Positions 6,698 through 15,784 of a stretch of 30,089 nucleotides of DNA are shown piece by piece (position 1 is the stretch's first letter; the number at the start of each line of letters is the position of its first letter). Both the position numbers and the translations under genes were made by a program. The notes under the pieces were generated by a model that saw only the letters and a program-made list of their open reading frames with translations, made no database searches and had not been told where the DNA came from. Source of the DNA: CAXBES01 sp965367015 (GTDB lineage Bacteria; Bacteroidota; Bacteroidia; Flavobacteriales; Flavobacteriaceae); the NCBI GenBank assembly GCA_965367015.1, contig CBDUGY010000017.1, positions 1 through 30,089 of the forward strand, in the 5' to 3' direction.

Positions 6698-9600
6698 ATC
6701 AAAAAACTTAGGAAAATAATACTTCGCACCTTTGCAATCATTGTATTGCTACTCGTGCTTATAGTGATAATTTTTTCTATTCCCTCAGTTCAAAGTAAGG
6801 TAGCGAAAAGAGTTACCAATTATCTCAACGAATCCTATAATACCGATATTCGTATTGATCGTCTCGGTCTTAATTGGAAGGGCGAAATCGATATACGAGA
6901 GGTATACATTGCAGATCATCATGACGATACTTTAATCTATGCCACCCAATTACAAACAGATGTCTTAAGTTTTAGTAGCTTATTGGAAGATAATTTTCGT
7001 TTCGGAAACTTAAATCTTAGCGATGCAAAATTATACGTTAAGACCTATAAGGATGAAACAGATGACAATCTGAGCATATTTGCCGAAAAATTTGATACAG
7101 GTGCTCCAAAAAGTGATATAATTTTCATGCTTTCAGGAAATACGCTACGTGTATCAAATAGTCATATTAAAATTATTGATGAAAATTTAGAGGAACCGCT
7201 AATTTTCAATTTTACAAATGTCAACGCCTTCGCAAATGATTTTCAGGTAGCAGGACCTGAAGTAGAAGCGGATATAAAAGAATTAAGTTTAATTGCCGAC
7301 AGAGGTTTTGAAATTACTGATCTTGAAGCGGATTTTAAATATGCCTTAGATGGTATTTTTCTTAAAAACCTTTCATTAAAAACCAAAGAATCTGATGTTC
7401 AGGGAGATATTTCAATTTTAATAGGTGAAACGCGTTTTTCAGACTTTACCAATAATGTAGAAATTGTTGCAGATTTAAAGGATAGTAAAGTTTCCACCAA
7501 CGATCTTAATATTTTTTATAATGAATTTGGTGGAGATCAGATTATTTTTTTAGATGGTAATTTAAAGGGGACGCTAAACAATTTTACATTCAACAATATT
7601 CAACTGCGTTCGGGAACTACCTCAGTGACGGGTAACTTCACTTTCAAAGATTTGTTTAGAGGTGACGACACCTATCGTATTGACCTTCGAAACCACAATA
7701 TTTCAACCAGTTATTACGATTTGCGACGGTTTATGCCCAGAGTTTTAGGGGATATTTTACCAAATGAATTAAAAAATCTGGGGTCATTCACCTTTACGGG
7801 TACCACTGCAGTTTCTGGTCAGGAACTTATCACGAACAGCTCGATAAACACAACCATCGGGAATGCTAAAGCCAATTTTGTGATGGGTAATATCGGCAAT
7901 TTTGATAATGCTTTTTATAAGGGAAATATAATTCTGAATAAATTCAACCTCGGAAAAATTGCGGGAACAACTTCACTAGGTAACACGACAGCCGACTTAA
8001 ACTTTGATGGTCGCGGTTTCACGCAAAACACAGTTAATACTTCCATTAATGGAATTATTACTTCTTTTAATTTTGAAGGATATAATTATCAAAAAATTAA
8101 AGTTTCTGGAAATTTGAAGAACCCTTTATTTAATGGTGATCTTGTTATTGATGATCCAAATTTAAAACTAACTTTTAAAGGACTGGTTAATGTTTCCAAA
8201 GATTTTAACCAGTACGATTTTGAAGCAAATGTAGAGTATGCCGAATTAAATAAACTTAATCTGATTAAAAGAGATAGCGTTTCTGTTTTTGCAGGTCGTA
8301 TTATTATGGATATGGATGGAACTTCCATCGATAATGCCCGAGGTACGATTTCGTTTAAAGAAACATTCTACCAAAGTGAAGATGATGATTTCTATTTCGA
8401 TGATTTTATGATAAGCTCATCTTTTAACGAAGACATTCGTACTATAGAAATTAATTCCCCTGATATTATTAACGGAAAGATTAGTGGAAAGTTTTTAGTT
8501 GAAGATATCCCGGATCTTTTCAGAAATGGAGTAGGAAGCATCTACGCCAACTTTATTCCCAATGAAGTGACCAATAATCAATTTATCGATTATGAATTTG
8601 TAGTATACAATAAAATAATTGAGGTTTTCGTCCCACAATTACAACTCGGTGAAAATACTAAAGTAAGAGGATCTGTGTCTTCAGATCAGTCAAAATTTAA
8701 ACTCGATTTCCGTTCTCCCGAGATAATATTATTCAAAAATTACTTAAGTAAAGTAAATATTCAGGTGGATAATGATAACCCATTGTACACTACTTTTGTT
8801 GCCGTAGATTCGGTATATACCGGGGTATATAATGTTACAGATCTAAACATAATTAATAAAACTTTAAATGATACTCTTTATATACGATCTGAGTTTAAAG
8901 GAGGAACGAAGAAGGAAGATCTCTTTAACCTTTCGCTTTATCATACTATAAACAAACAGGGTAAATCGGTAGTAGGAGTAAAAAAATCAGACATAACTTA
9001 CAAAGACAACGTTTGGTATATTAATGAAAAGAATAATAATTTAAACAAGGTTGTATTTGATGATAACTTTAAAACAGTTAGACTTGATTCCCTGATTTTA
9101 AACCATAATGACGAAATAATACAGTTTGCAGGGGAGCTTCGGGACTCCACTTACAAAGATTTGAAAGTCCGTTTCAGAAATGTAAACATTGGTAATATTA
9201 CACCCGATATCGATAGTTTGAGACTTTCCGGTAATGTGAATGGTAAATTGGATTTTCTTCAAAAGAATGGAGGTTATTATCCAAATTCTACCGTGACAGT
9301 TGATGATGTAATTATAAACGAAGTTCCTTTTGGAGATTTAAATCTTCAAATTTCAGGTAATCAGGATCTCACGAAATATACTATAAATACAAGCCTTACT
9401 AATGAAACTGTGAAATCGATAAGTGCTATCGGCGACATTGATGTTTCCAGTAAAAATCCTCAAATCAGGATGGATGTCGTTCTGGACGACTTCAATATGC
9501 AGGCCTTCAGTCCGTTTGGAGCTGATGTGATAACAGACATACGCGGTGCGATATCGGGATCGGCGCGCGTTTCAGGAAATTATAGATCACCGGACATCCT

Positions 9601-11140
9601 GGGCCGGTTTAGATTAGAAAATAGTGGTTTAAAAATTCCCTTCTTAAATACAGATTTCGATTTAGAAAACAATACTATAGTTGATGTCACCAAGAGTCAG
9701 TTCAAAATTAGCCAAACGACTATTACCGACACTAAATACAACACTACCGGAACTTTCTCCGGAAGTGCCTTGCACGATAATTTTGGTGACTGGGCACTAA
9801 ACTTAAGTATAGGTGCTCCAGAAAGACTGCTTGTTTTAGATACTCCTGCTGAGGAAGATGCATTGTACTACGGAACTACATTTATTAGCGGAACTGCCGA
9901 TATTAGCGGCCCGGTAGAAGAATTGGTAATAGAGGTTGAAGCTACCACCGAAGAAGGAACCACTTTTAAAATTCCGTTGAGCGATACCGAATCTATCGGT
10001 GATGACTCCTTCATAAAATTTTTATCTCCTAAGGAAAAAAAGGCACGGATTAGCGGGGAAAAATTGGTTACTGAAAAACTGAAAGGACTTACCTTGGATT
10101 TCAATTTAGACATTAACGATAATGCTGAAGTGGAAGTGGTTGTAGATAAAGCAAATAATTCAACTTTAAAAGGGCGTGGAGATGGAATTCTGTTGATACG
10201 TATCAATACCCTCGGAAAGTTTAAAATGTGGGGGGAATTTACTGTTATTGAAGGGATTTATGATTTCAGATACGGAGGTATTATTCAAAAAAGCATTGAG
10301 GTTGTGCCGGGAGGTAACATTAACTGGGATGGAGTACCAGAAAGAGCTCGTTTAAATTTGAGTGCGCGTTATAAAGTAGATGCTAACCCTTCAATATTAC
10401 TGGATAATCCTTCAGTAAACAGAAGGATACCCGTAGAAGTTTTGGTAGATCTTACAGGTGAAATTATTCAACCGAATTTAAATTTCCGTATTGAATTTCC
10501 AAGAGCCAGTTCCACGGTTCGTAGTGAGTTGGAATACAAATTACAGAATGAAGAAGAAAGACAAAAGCAGGCGCTATTCTTATTGGCATCAGGTCAATTT
10601 GTCAATGATGAATACCAGGGAACAAATGCTTTCGCCGGCACACTGGTTGAACGAGTTTCCGGATTAGTCAACGAACTATTTGCCGATCAGGATGGAAAAT
10701 TTGCGGTAGGTTTAGATTATTCACAAGGTGTTAAACTTCCAAATCAGGAACCTGCAGATAGGGTAGGGATTACGCTTACTACACAAATTAACGAAAGAAT
10801 TTTAATTAATGGGAAGGTGGGTGTTCCTGTTGGAGGGGTAAATGAAACTGCAATCGCAGGCGATATAGAAGTACAATGGCTAGTAAATGCAGATGGTAGT
10901 TTGCGAATGAACTTCTTTAACCGTCAGGCCGATATTCAATTTATCGGTGAAGATCAAATCTTTGAACAAGGGGTTGGAGTATCGTATTCGGTAGATTTCG
11001 ATACTTTCAGTGAACTGGTAAATAAGTTATTCAACAAGAAACTTACCTTAGAAGCAGACGATGAGCTTCCCATCACTCCAGATGATAATTCGTTCCCGGT
11101 AAATTTTAATACAAAAGGTAACGAACCGGAAGAACAGTAA
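6698..11140 (+). CDS. tamB: translocation/assembly module TamB-like protein (AsmA-like, DUF490)
   Basis: This giant envelope protein has about 1480 residues. It has one N-terminal membrane anchor, a very long region rich in beta-strands expected to form a periplasm-spanning groove, and a C-terminal DUF490/TamB domain (roughly the last 450 residues). In the family this bridges inner and outer membranes for protein insertion or lipid transport. The early segment IDRLGLNWKGEIDIREVYI and the DHHDDTLIYA stretch are typical of Bacteroidota members. The start is uncertain. The first ordinary start codon is TTG at 6746, but the 18 codons before it, after the stop at 6689-6691, encode KRIKKLRK plus hydrophobics, exactly the basic flank an anchor needs. 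I list ATC at 6698 (MKKLRKIIL...) as a tentative boundary. The gene is convergent with ridA. Confidence 0.9.
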   Translation: MKKLRKIILRTFAIIVLLLVLIVIIFSIPSVQSKVAKRVTNYLNESYNTDIRIDRLGLNWKGEIDIREVYIADHHDDTLIYATQLQTDVLSFSSLLEDNFRFGNLNLSDAKLYVKTYKDETDDNLSIFAEKFDTGAPKSDIIFMLSGNTLRVSNSHIKIIDENLEEPLIFNFTNVNAFANDFQVAGPEVEADIKELSLIADRGFEITDLEADFKYALDGIFLKNLSLKTKESDVQGDISILIGETRFSDFTNNVEIVADLKDSKVSTNDLNIFYNEFGGDQIIFLDGNLKGTLNNFTFNNIQLRSGTTSVTGNFTFKDLFRGDDTYRIDLRNHNISTSYYDLRRFMPRVLGDILPNELKNLGSFTFTGTTAVSGQELITNSSINTTIGNAKANFVMGNIGNFDNAFYKGNIILNKFNLGKIAGTTSLGNTTADLNFDGRGFTQNTVNTSINGIITSFNFEGYNYQKIKVSGNLKNPLFNGDLVIDDPNLKLTFKGLVNVSKDFNQYDFEANVEYAELNKLNLIKRDSVSVFAGRIIMDMDGTSIDNARGTISFKETFYQSEDDDFYFDDFMISSSFNEDIRTIEINSPDIINGKISGKFLVEDIPDLFRNGVGSIYANFIPNEVTNNQFIDYEFVVYNKIIEVFVPQLQLGENTKVRGSVSSDQSKFKLDFRSPEIILFKNYLSKVNIQVDNDNPLYTTFVAVDSVYTGVYNVTDLNIINKTLNDTLYIRSEFKGGTKKEDLFNLSLYHTINKQGKSVVGVKKSDITYKDNVWYINEKNNNLNKVVFDDNFKTVRLDSLILNHNDEIIQFAGELRDSTYKDLKVRFRNVNIGNITPDIDSLRLSGNVNGKLDFLQKNGGYYPNSTVTVDDVIINEVPFGDLNLQISGNQDLTKYTINTSLTNETVKSISAIGDIDVSSKNPQIRMDVVLDDFNMQAFSPFGADVITDIRGAISGSARVSGNYRSPDILGRFRLENSGLKIPFLNTDFDLENNTIVDVTKSQFKISQTTITDTKYNTTGTFSGSALHDNFGDWALNLSIGAPERLLVLDTPAEEDALYYGTTFISGTADISGPVEELVIEVEATTEEGTTFKIPLSDTESIGDDSFIKFLSPKEKKARISGEKLVTEKLKGLTLDFNLDINDNAEVEVVVDKANNSTLKGRGDGILLIRINTLGKFKMWGEFTVIEGIYDFRYGGIIQKSIEVVPGGNINWDGVPERARLNLSARYKVDANPSILLDNPSVNRRIPVEVLVDLTGEIIQPNLNFRIEFPRASSTVRSELEYKLQNEEERQKQALFLLASGQFVNDEYQGTNAFAGTLVERVSGLVNELFADQDGKFAVGLDYSQGVKLPNQEPADRVGITLTTQINERILINGKVGVPVGGVNETAIAGDIEVQWLVNADGSLRMNFFNRQADIQFIGEDQIFEQGVGVSYSVDFDTFSELVNKLFNKKLTLEADDELPITPDDNSFPVNFNTKGNEPEEQ

Positions 11141-11193
11141 AACCGAAAATTCGGACTGCCGTTAAAAAACTAACAATTTTAAATTTACGGCTG

Positions 11194-11217
11194 AAGGACA
11201 TCGTACTCCTTTTTTCT
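11194..11217 (+). terminator. possible rho-independent terminator after tamB
   Basis: AAGGA (11194-11198) and TCCTT (11207-11211) pair around an 8-base loop and run straight into a T-rich stretch (11210-11218). It lies 53 bases after the tamB stop, in the short gap before the convergent ridA. A second weak stem (GCCGT 11158-11162 with ACGGC 11187-11191) precedes it. Confidence 0.4.
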
Positions 11218-11224
11218 TCCGATT

Positions 11225-11605
11225 TTACAACGATGCGATTAACGAAATCTCAACATTCACATACTTAGGAAGATTAGCCACTTCTACAGTTTCTCGTGCA
11301 GGAGCAGTTGCTTCATTAAAATATGTTGCATATACTTCATTTATGGAAGCAAAGTTTTTCATGTCACTTATGAAGATGGAAGTTTTTAAAACATGTTCGA
11401 AGGTCATTCCGGCTTCCGTTAAAACAGCTTTCAAATTTTCCATAACCAGTTTTGTTTCAGACATAATATCTTTTACATCTAATTCTCCGGTGTTAGGATC
11501 CAAAGCAATCTGTCCCGATGTGTACAGCATGTTTCCCTTTAAGACAGCTTGATTGTAGGGCCCGATTGGAGCTGGGGCCTTTTTGGTATTGATTATTTTT
11601 TTCAT
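11225..11605 (-). CDS. ridA: RidA family reactive intermediate/imine deaminase
   Basis: RidA hydrolyses reactive enamine/imine intermediates such as 2-aminoacrylate made by PLP enzymes, and acts in the cytosol as a trimer. The 126 residues are the normal length. The protein has the N-terminal NTKKAPAPIGPYNQAV segment, the GQIALDPNTGEL turn, and the C-terminal PARETVEVANLPK stretch, which holds the conserved Arg that binds the substrate carboxylate, followed by VNVEISLIA. It starts at ATG 11605, 28 bases after the stop of the lptD-like gene, and could be transcribed with it. The link to envelope assembly looks positional rather than functional. Confidence 0.93.
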   Translation of the reverse strand: MKKIINTKKAPAPIGPYNQAVLKGNMLYTSGQIALDPNTGELDVKDIMSETKLVMENLKAVLTEAGMTFEHVLKTSIFISDMKNFASINEVYATYFNEATAPARETVEVANLPKYVNVEISLIASL

Positions 11606-11633
11606 GTTTTTTAGTGTTAATTAAGTTTTAGCT

Positions 11634-14360
11634 CTAGAGGCCCTTATCTGGTTCACGCCTTTTATCATACTTGATATCGCTCAATATTGAAGATTTGATT
11701 CCGATGAAGAAATACCATGACGTATTTATGCTTCCAATAGGCGTCCAATTAAAACTCATTTGCCAACTTTCAAGATCTCTTTGAAAGCGGAATTGAGTGA
11801 TAGTAACTCCCTTATTCTTAAAATCATATCCTGAGGACATCCCAACTTTCCAGCGAGGAGACAGCTCAAAATTAGAACTGAACATTAATGACTGCGATGA
11901 GATTTCGTCCTCACGTCGCGAATTGCTGTACGTAATAGTATAGGCTAACCTCAAATCCCATGGTATCGAAAAATTGTACCAATCATTGGCTTTTGGATCT
12001 GTATCGTCATCGTCCTCCTCGAAAATCGAACCGTCATTTATATTCGTGGCATCACCAAAAAGATCATCGGGGCGACCTCCATTTCTGAAAGTGGTATTGT
12101 CTATTCTGTCTTTATCTTTTCCACCGCCTTCAAAATCCGTGCTTGAAAAACTATAGTTTATACTCACATTTCCGCCGGTTAGTCTAAAAAGACTCCCACC
12201 ATTATCAATATTGAATTTATTAATACGCGTATTGCTATTATTTAATGCATACGGATCTAAGGAACCGTTAAAATTAACGTCCAGGCGATCAATTATAGGA
12301 ATACTACCACTAAATCTTAACGGACTCCAGTTTAGAGAATCTCCAGCCAGATTGTAAGCCGTAGCGAAATTTAAATTGTTCAGGAGAATGACCTTCTTTG
12401 CTTCGGTAGCCGTGGAGTCCTTATCGCGAACCTTTGCTTCAAAGGTATTACTCAGGGACATTCCAATACTACTACTGTAAGTCTTTCCGGGAGCACCATA
12501 CAATGTGTTCTCAAATCTGGAATAAGATACCACCTGATCATTTATTAAAGAATCTGCCGATTGTATAATATATTCATCATAAAACTGATCGAAGCCCGGA
12601 TTTATGTTATAACTAATAGACGGCCTAACTACGTGCCGCAATGCCTGGATCTTTTTATCTTTTCCAAAATTGAAAGTACCGTATACAGTAGTTCCCACAC
12701 TTGTTGTGAAATTATATGTGCCATATCTATCAAACCCGTTAATTGTGTCTCTCACTACTCCACCTGCACCGTCGTTAGCATCTGCGTCATAACGTTGATC
12801 GAAAGTTTTGATAGTCCAAGTTTCCTGATAAGTGGAACTTGCTGAAGCACTTAGATACTTCAGTATCTTAAAATTAGTACTTACCGGTATTCTATGTCTT
12901 GCTCCAACCAATGCATCATTAAACATTTCGGATTTAAAAAATAATGAATCTACGGTCTTGATCCTATTCTCGGCTGCAAAGTCGTATTGAAAATTAATGT
13001 TATCGATAATACCCTTTTTTACACCGGTTTTAGGAGCGAACGGGAATATTCGAGAGACAGCGGTAGTAACATTGGGCAATGCCATGTTTATTTCCTGAGT
13101 TTGCGAATTTTGCTGATGGGTAAGCGCTACCGTACTATTTACCTGAGGTTCGCCTTCAAAAGTTTTACTGTAGGAAATAGAAGAACTCAGGTTATTTACC
13201 AATGCGCTTCCATTGTTTATTTGATTGATAGACTGCTGAAAATATCTGCTGGATCCCAAGTTTACAGATGCAGAAAATCTGGAACTCGGACTCGATTTTT
13301 GGTCTTGTGAATGACTCCATTGAATGTTATAGGCCGTACTCTGACTAAAATCTGGGAACCCTCGTTCACTATTAATCAGGCTTTCATATCGAATATTGAT
13401 ATTTCCGCGAAATTTATAACGCAGTGAATAGGTAGACTCTGCACGCAAACCATAGCTTCCATTAGTGTAGTAATCACCCAAGAGTGTGAGATCTAAATAG
13501 TCATTCAATGCTAAATAGTACCCTCCATTTTGAAAAAAGAAACCTCGATCACTATTATCACCTATTGTAGGAATGATAAAACCTGAAGCTCTGTCTTCAG
13601 TTAGCGGAAAAAAGGCGAATGGAAGCCCTATTGGCGTAGGAACATCAGCAATGTACATATTAGTAAGGCCGGTAACAATTTTCTTTTTAGGAACAAACTT
13701 AGCCTTACGCGTATAAAAATAATATTCAGGATTCTCAATATCTTTTGCCGTAGTAAACTTTACATTCCGAAGGAATACAACAGAATCATTTTCTTTCTTC
13801 GTGACTTCAGCCATAACGTTAAACCCATTCTGTTCGGTTCTGGAATTAAATACAAGTGCTTTTTGTGTATCAAAATTAAATCGAATCGAATCGGGACGCA
13901 CTTCATTAGAAGCTTGTACAAAAAGTGGTTTTTGTGTATATGTTCCTGCGCTGTCAATACCTTTAGCGTAGACCTCATTTTTATTATAGTCTAAGATTAT
14001 TAAACCGGCGTCAATGCGCATATCTTCATAGATTATGTACGCTTTGTTGTACATATATACCTTATTCTTATCGCGATCAATAAAAACGTAATCTTCGCCA
14101 TAGTAGGTCACAACATCAGTTAGTAACTCCTTCTGGGGTTTAATCGTATCTGTTTTAACCGTATCGATCAAAACATCATTTCGTTCATCTATCTGGGGGC
14201 GAATTGGAATAGTGAGAGTGTCTTTAGTAACCGTCTCCAATTCTTCTTCGGAAGGGATTTCCACTTCATTCTTGGGAGGAATATCTTGCGAATACATCGA
14301 AGCGCTGCTCACTAGCAGTAAAAAGATAAAAACCGATAAAAATTGCTTTTTTGTCTGCAA
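11634..14360 (-). CDS. lptD: LptD-like outer-membrane LPS assembly protein
   Basis: The 908-residue protein has a signal peptide (MQTKKQFLSVFIF...SMYSQ), an acidic low-complexity linker, an OstA/LptA-like periplasmic domain (about 80-240; YYGEDYVFIDRDKNKVYMYN onward) and a long C-terminal beta-barrel. The barrel entry carries the LptD hallmark: DRASGFIIPTIGDNSDRG followed by a FQNGGYY-type strand. By family it inserts LPS into the outer leaflet. Unlike E. coli LptD, which depends on disulfides between its two domains, I find no cysteine in the whole sequence. An acidic loop (EEDDDDTD) lies near residue 790. The start is TTG at 14360: the in-frame stop is only ten codons upstream and no ATG intervenes. 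It is divergent from the amidase gene. Confidence 0.88.
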   Translation of the reverse strand: MQTKKQFLSVFIFLLLVSSASMYSQDIPPKNEVEIPSEEELETVTKDTLTIPIRPQIDERNDVLIDTVKTDTIKPQKELLTDVVTYYGEDYVFIDRDKNKVYMYNKAYIIYEDMRIDAGLIILDYNKNEVYAKGIDSAGTYTQKPLFVQASNEVRPDSIRFNFDTQKALVFNSRTEQNGFNVMAEVTKKENDSVVFLRNVKFTTAKDIENPEYYFYTRKAKFVPKKKIVTGLTNMYIADVPTPIGLPFAFFPLTEDRASGFIIPTIGDNSDRGFFFQNGGYYLALNDYLDLTLLGDYYTNGSYGLRAESTYSLRYKFRGNINIRYESLINSERGFPDFSQSTAYNIQWSHSQDQKSSPSSRFSASVNLGSSRYFQQSINQINNGSALVNNLSSSISYSKTFEGEPQVNSTVALTHQQNSQTQEINMALPNVTTAVSRIFPFAPKTGVKKGIIDNINFQYDFAAENRIKTVDSLFFKSEMFNDALVGARHRIPVSTNFKILKYLSASASSTYQETWTIKTFDQRYDADANDGAGGVVRDTINGFDRYGTYNFTTSVGTTVYGTFNFGKDKKIQALRHVVRPSISYNINPGFDQFYDEYIIQSADSLINDQVVSYSRFENTLYGAPGKTYSSSIGMSLSNTFEAKVRDKDSTATEAKKVILLNNLNFATAYNLAGDSLNWSPLRFSGSIPIIDRLDVNFNGSLDPYALNNSNTRINKFNIDNGGSLFRLTGGNVSINYSFSSTDFEGGGKDKDRIDNTTFRNGGRPDDLFGDATNINDGSIFEEDDDDTDPKANDWYNFSIPWDLRLAYTITYSNSRREDEISSQSLMFSSNFELSPRWKVGMSSGYDFKNKGVTITQFRFQRDLESWQMSFNWTPIGSINTSWYFFIGIKSSILSDIKYDKRREPDKGL

Positions 14361-14608
14361 TGCTTCGATACTATTATTTCGTAGTTTTCATGATATAAAT
14401 TAGTATTCCTATTAAAAAATAGTTTTTCATAATTTACATATTGGAACTGTCATAAAGTTTATTCACTTTTGTACTAAATTGAAACGAAAATAAAAGACAG
14501 CCCTTTTGGCTTAGTTTTTGAAACCTCAAAATTAAGCATATTTTTTTCGGCTGTGATTTCTAAATTCATTTTTTTAAAATAACGACTTTTAACTTGCGTT
14601 TAATCAAT
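14361..14608. other. divergent intergenic region, lptD-like / amidase
   Basis: This gap of 248 AT-rich bases must hold the control signals of two divergent envelope genes. It contains a plus-strand promoter candidate (14441-14471). It also has a 6-base inverted repeat, ACAGCC at 14497-14502 and GGCTGT at 14549-14554, whose left arm can instead pair locally (AGCC 14499-14502 with GGCT 14508-14511). On the minus strand TAATTTTG (14534 to 14527) fits a -7 box for lptD, without a -33 box. Confidence 0.45.
14441..14471 (+). promoter_or_regulatory. possible promoter of the amidase/MCE operon
   Basis: TTG (14441-14443), a 20-base spacer and CACTTTTG (14464-14471) fit TTTG-N(17-23)-TAnnTTTG with one mismatch in the -7 box and a shortened -33 box. 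It would leave a leader of about 130 bases before the ATG at 14609. Confidence 0.35.
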
Positions 14609-15730
14609 ATGAAAACGAAAATTTTTCTTTTTTTAGTGCTCGCGACAGGGATCATTTCTGCACCCTCCTTTTCTGCGAACAAAAACAATACCCAAAAACC
14701 ATTTATTATCGTTTTAGATGCCGGTCATGGAGGTAAGGATCCCGGGAACAGAGGTAATGGCTATAAAGAAAAGGATATCGTTTTGGATGTAACACTACAG
14801 GTGGGAAAAATTTTAGAGAATACACCTGGATTTAAGGTCTTATATACACGCAAAACCGATGTTTTTATTGAATTAGACGAAAGAGCACCTGTCGCCAATA
14901 AGGTTGATGCCGATGTATTTGTTTCTATTCATTGTAATTCACACCACACTCAGGCATACGGAGCTGAAACCTTCGTAATGGGTTTAAATAAAAGCTCTCA
15001 AAATCTAAATACTGCCAAAAAGGAGAATGAAGTTATTTTCCTCGAAGATAATTATGAAGAAAAATATGCCGGTTTTGATCCCAGCTCACCCGAATCTTTA
15101 ATAGGACTTACCTTGATGCAAGAAGAATATCTGGATCAGAGCATCATGCTGGCAGGCCTGGTACAAAATAATATCGTAAACAATCTTAAAAGAAAAGATC
15201 GCAGTGTTAAGCAAGACGTTTTTTGGGTTTTGCACCATTCATATATGCCTAGTATTCTAATAGAGCTGGGTTTTTTAACCCATAATACCGAAGGTCCCTA
15301 TGTAAATTCAGCTAAAGGTAGGAGGGAGATGGCACGAGAGATTGCCAAGGGTATTATTACTTACAGAAATAATTTATCACTCGCGACATCCAAAGCGCAG
15401 AACCCGGAAATTACTGAGGAAGAAATAGAAAAAGCTATTGAAACCACCGATGAAAAAATCTTCGAGGGAATTACATTTAAAGTGCAACTTGCCGCCAGTA
15501 GTAAAAAGCTTGATCCCAAGCCGAGAAATTTCAACGGACTAAAAGATGTGACCAGAGATCAGGAAGGGGCACTGTATAAATATTTCTACGGAAATACTTC
15601 CGATTATAACAAAATTCAATTAATGAAGACCTTCGCTCAGGAGAAAGGGTATTCTTCAGCTTTTGTAGTTGCCTATAAAGGTTCCAAAAAGTTAAATCTT
15701 TCTGAAGTACTAAAAACACAGGATAAATAA
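14609..15730 (+). CDS. N-acetylmuramoyl-L-alanine amidase (Amidase_3) with C-terminal SPOR-like domain
   Basis: This is a periplasmic zinc amidase that cuts the bond between N-acetylmuramic acid and the stem peptide. From the ATG at 14609 it has 373 residues. There is a signal peptide (MKTKIFLFLVLATG...SFSA), then an Amidase_3 domain (about 33-260) with VLDAGHGGKDPG (zinc ligand H40), E54, SIHCNSH (H108) and ILIELGF (catalytic E219). The C-terminal part (about 285-365; FKVQLAASSK..., YKYFYGNTSDY, SSAFVVAY) looks like a SPOR domain, which binds denuded septal glycan and implies a role in daughter-cell separation. A TTG at 14594 would place five residues before the signal peptide and is less likely. 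It is the first gene of the long plus-strand run. Confidence 0.92.
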   Translation: MKTKIFLFLVLATGIISAPSFSANKNNTQKPFIIVLDAGHGGKDPGNRGNGYKEKDIVLDVTLQVGKILENTPGFKVLYTRKTDVFIELDERAPVANKVDADVFVSIHCNSHHTQAYGAETFVMGLNKSSQNLNTAKKENEVIFLEDNYEEKYAGFDPSSPESLIGLTLMQEEYLDQSIMLAGLVQNNIVNNLKRKDRSVKQDVFWVLHHSYMPSILIELGFLTHNTEGPYVNSAKGRREMAREIAKGIITYRNNLSLATSKAQNPEITEEEIEKAIETTDEKIFEGITFKVQLAASSKKLDPKPRNFNGLKDVTRDQEGALYKYFYGNTSDYNKIQLMKTFAQEKGYSSAFVVAYKGSKKLNLSEVLKTQDK

Positions 15731-15754
15731 TACCGTTAATTTTTATATTTATCC

Positions 15755-15762
15755 TAAATTTG
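15755..15762 (+). promoter_or_regulatory. possible -7 box before the MCE gene
   Basis: TAAATTTG matches TAnnTTTG exactly, 22 bases before the TTG start at 15785. No TTTG is visible at the -33 distance. It may give an internal start for the MCE/Fe-S/GH3/bshA part of the run. Confidence 0.35.
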
Positions 15763-15784
15763 TTGGAATCTTAAAATTAACCCT

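Noticed and set aside
12561..13310. Two plus-strand frames inside the lptD-like gene
   Set aside because: They mirror the barrel-coding strand and lack protein-like composition.
14594..14608. TTG start five codons before the amidase ATG
   Set aside because: ATG at 14609 gives a standard signal peptide directly; the extra residues add nothing.
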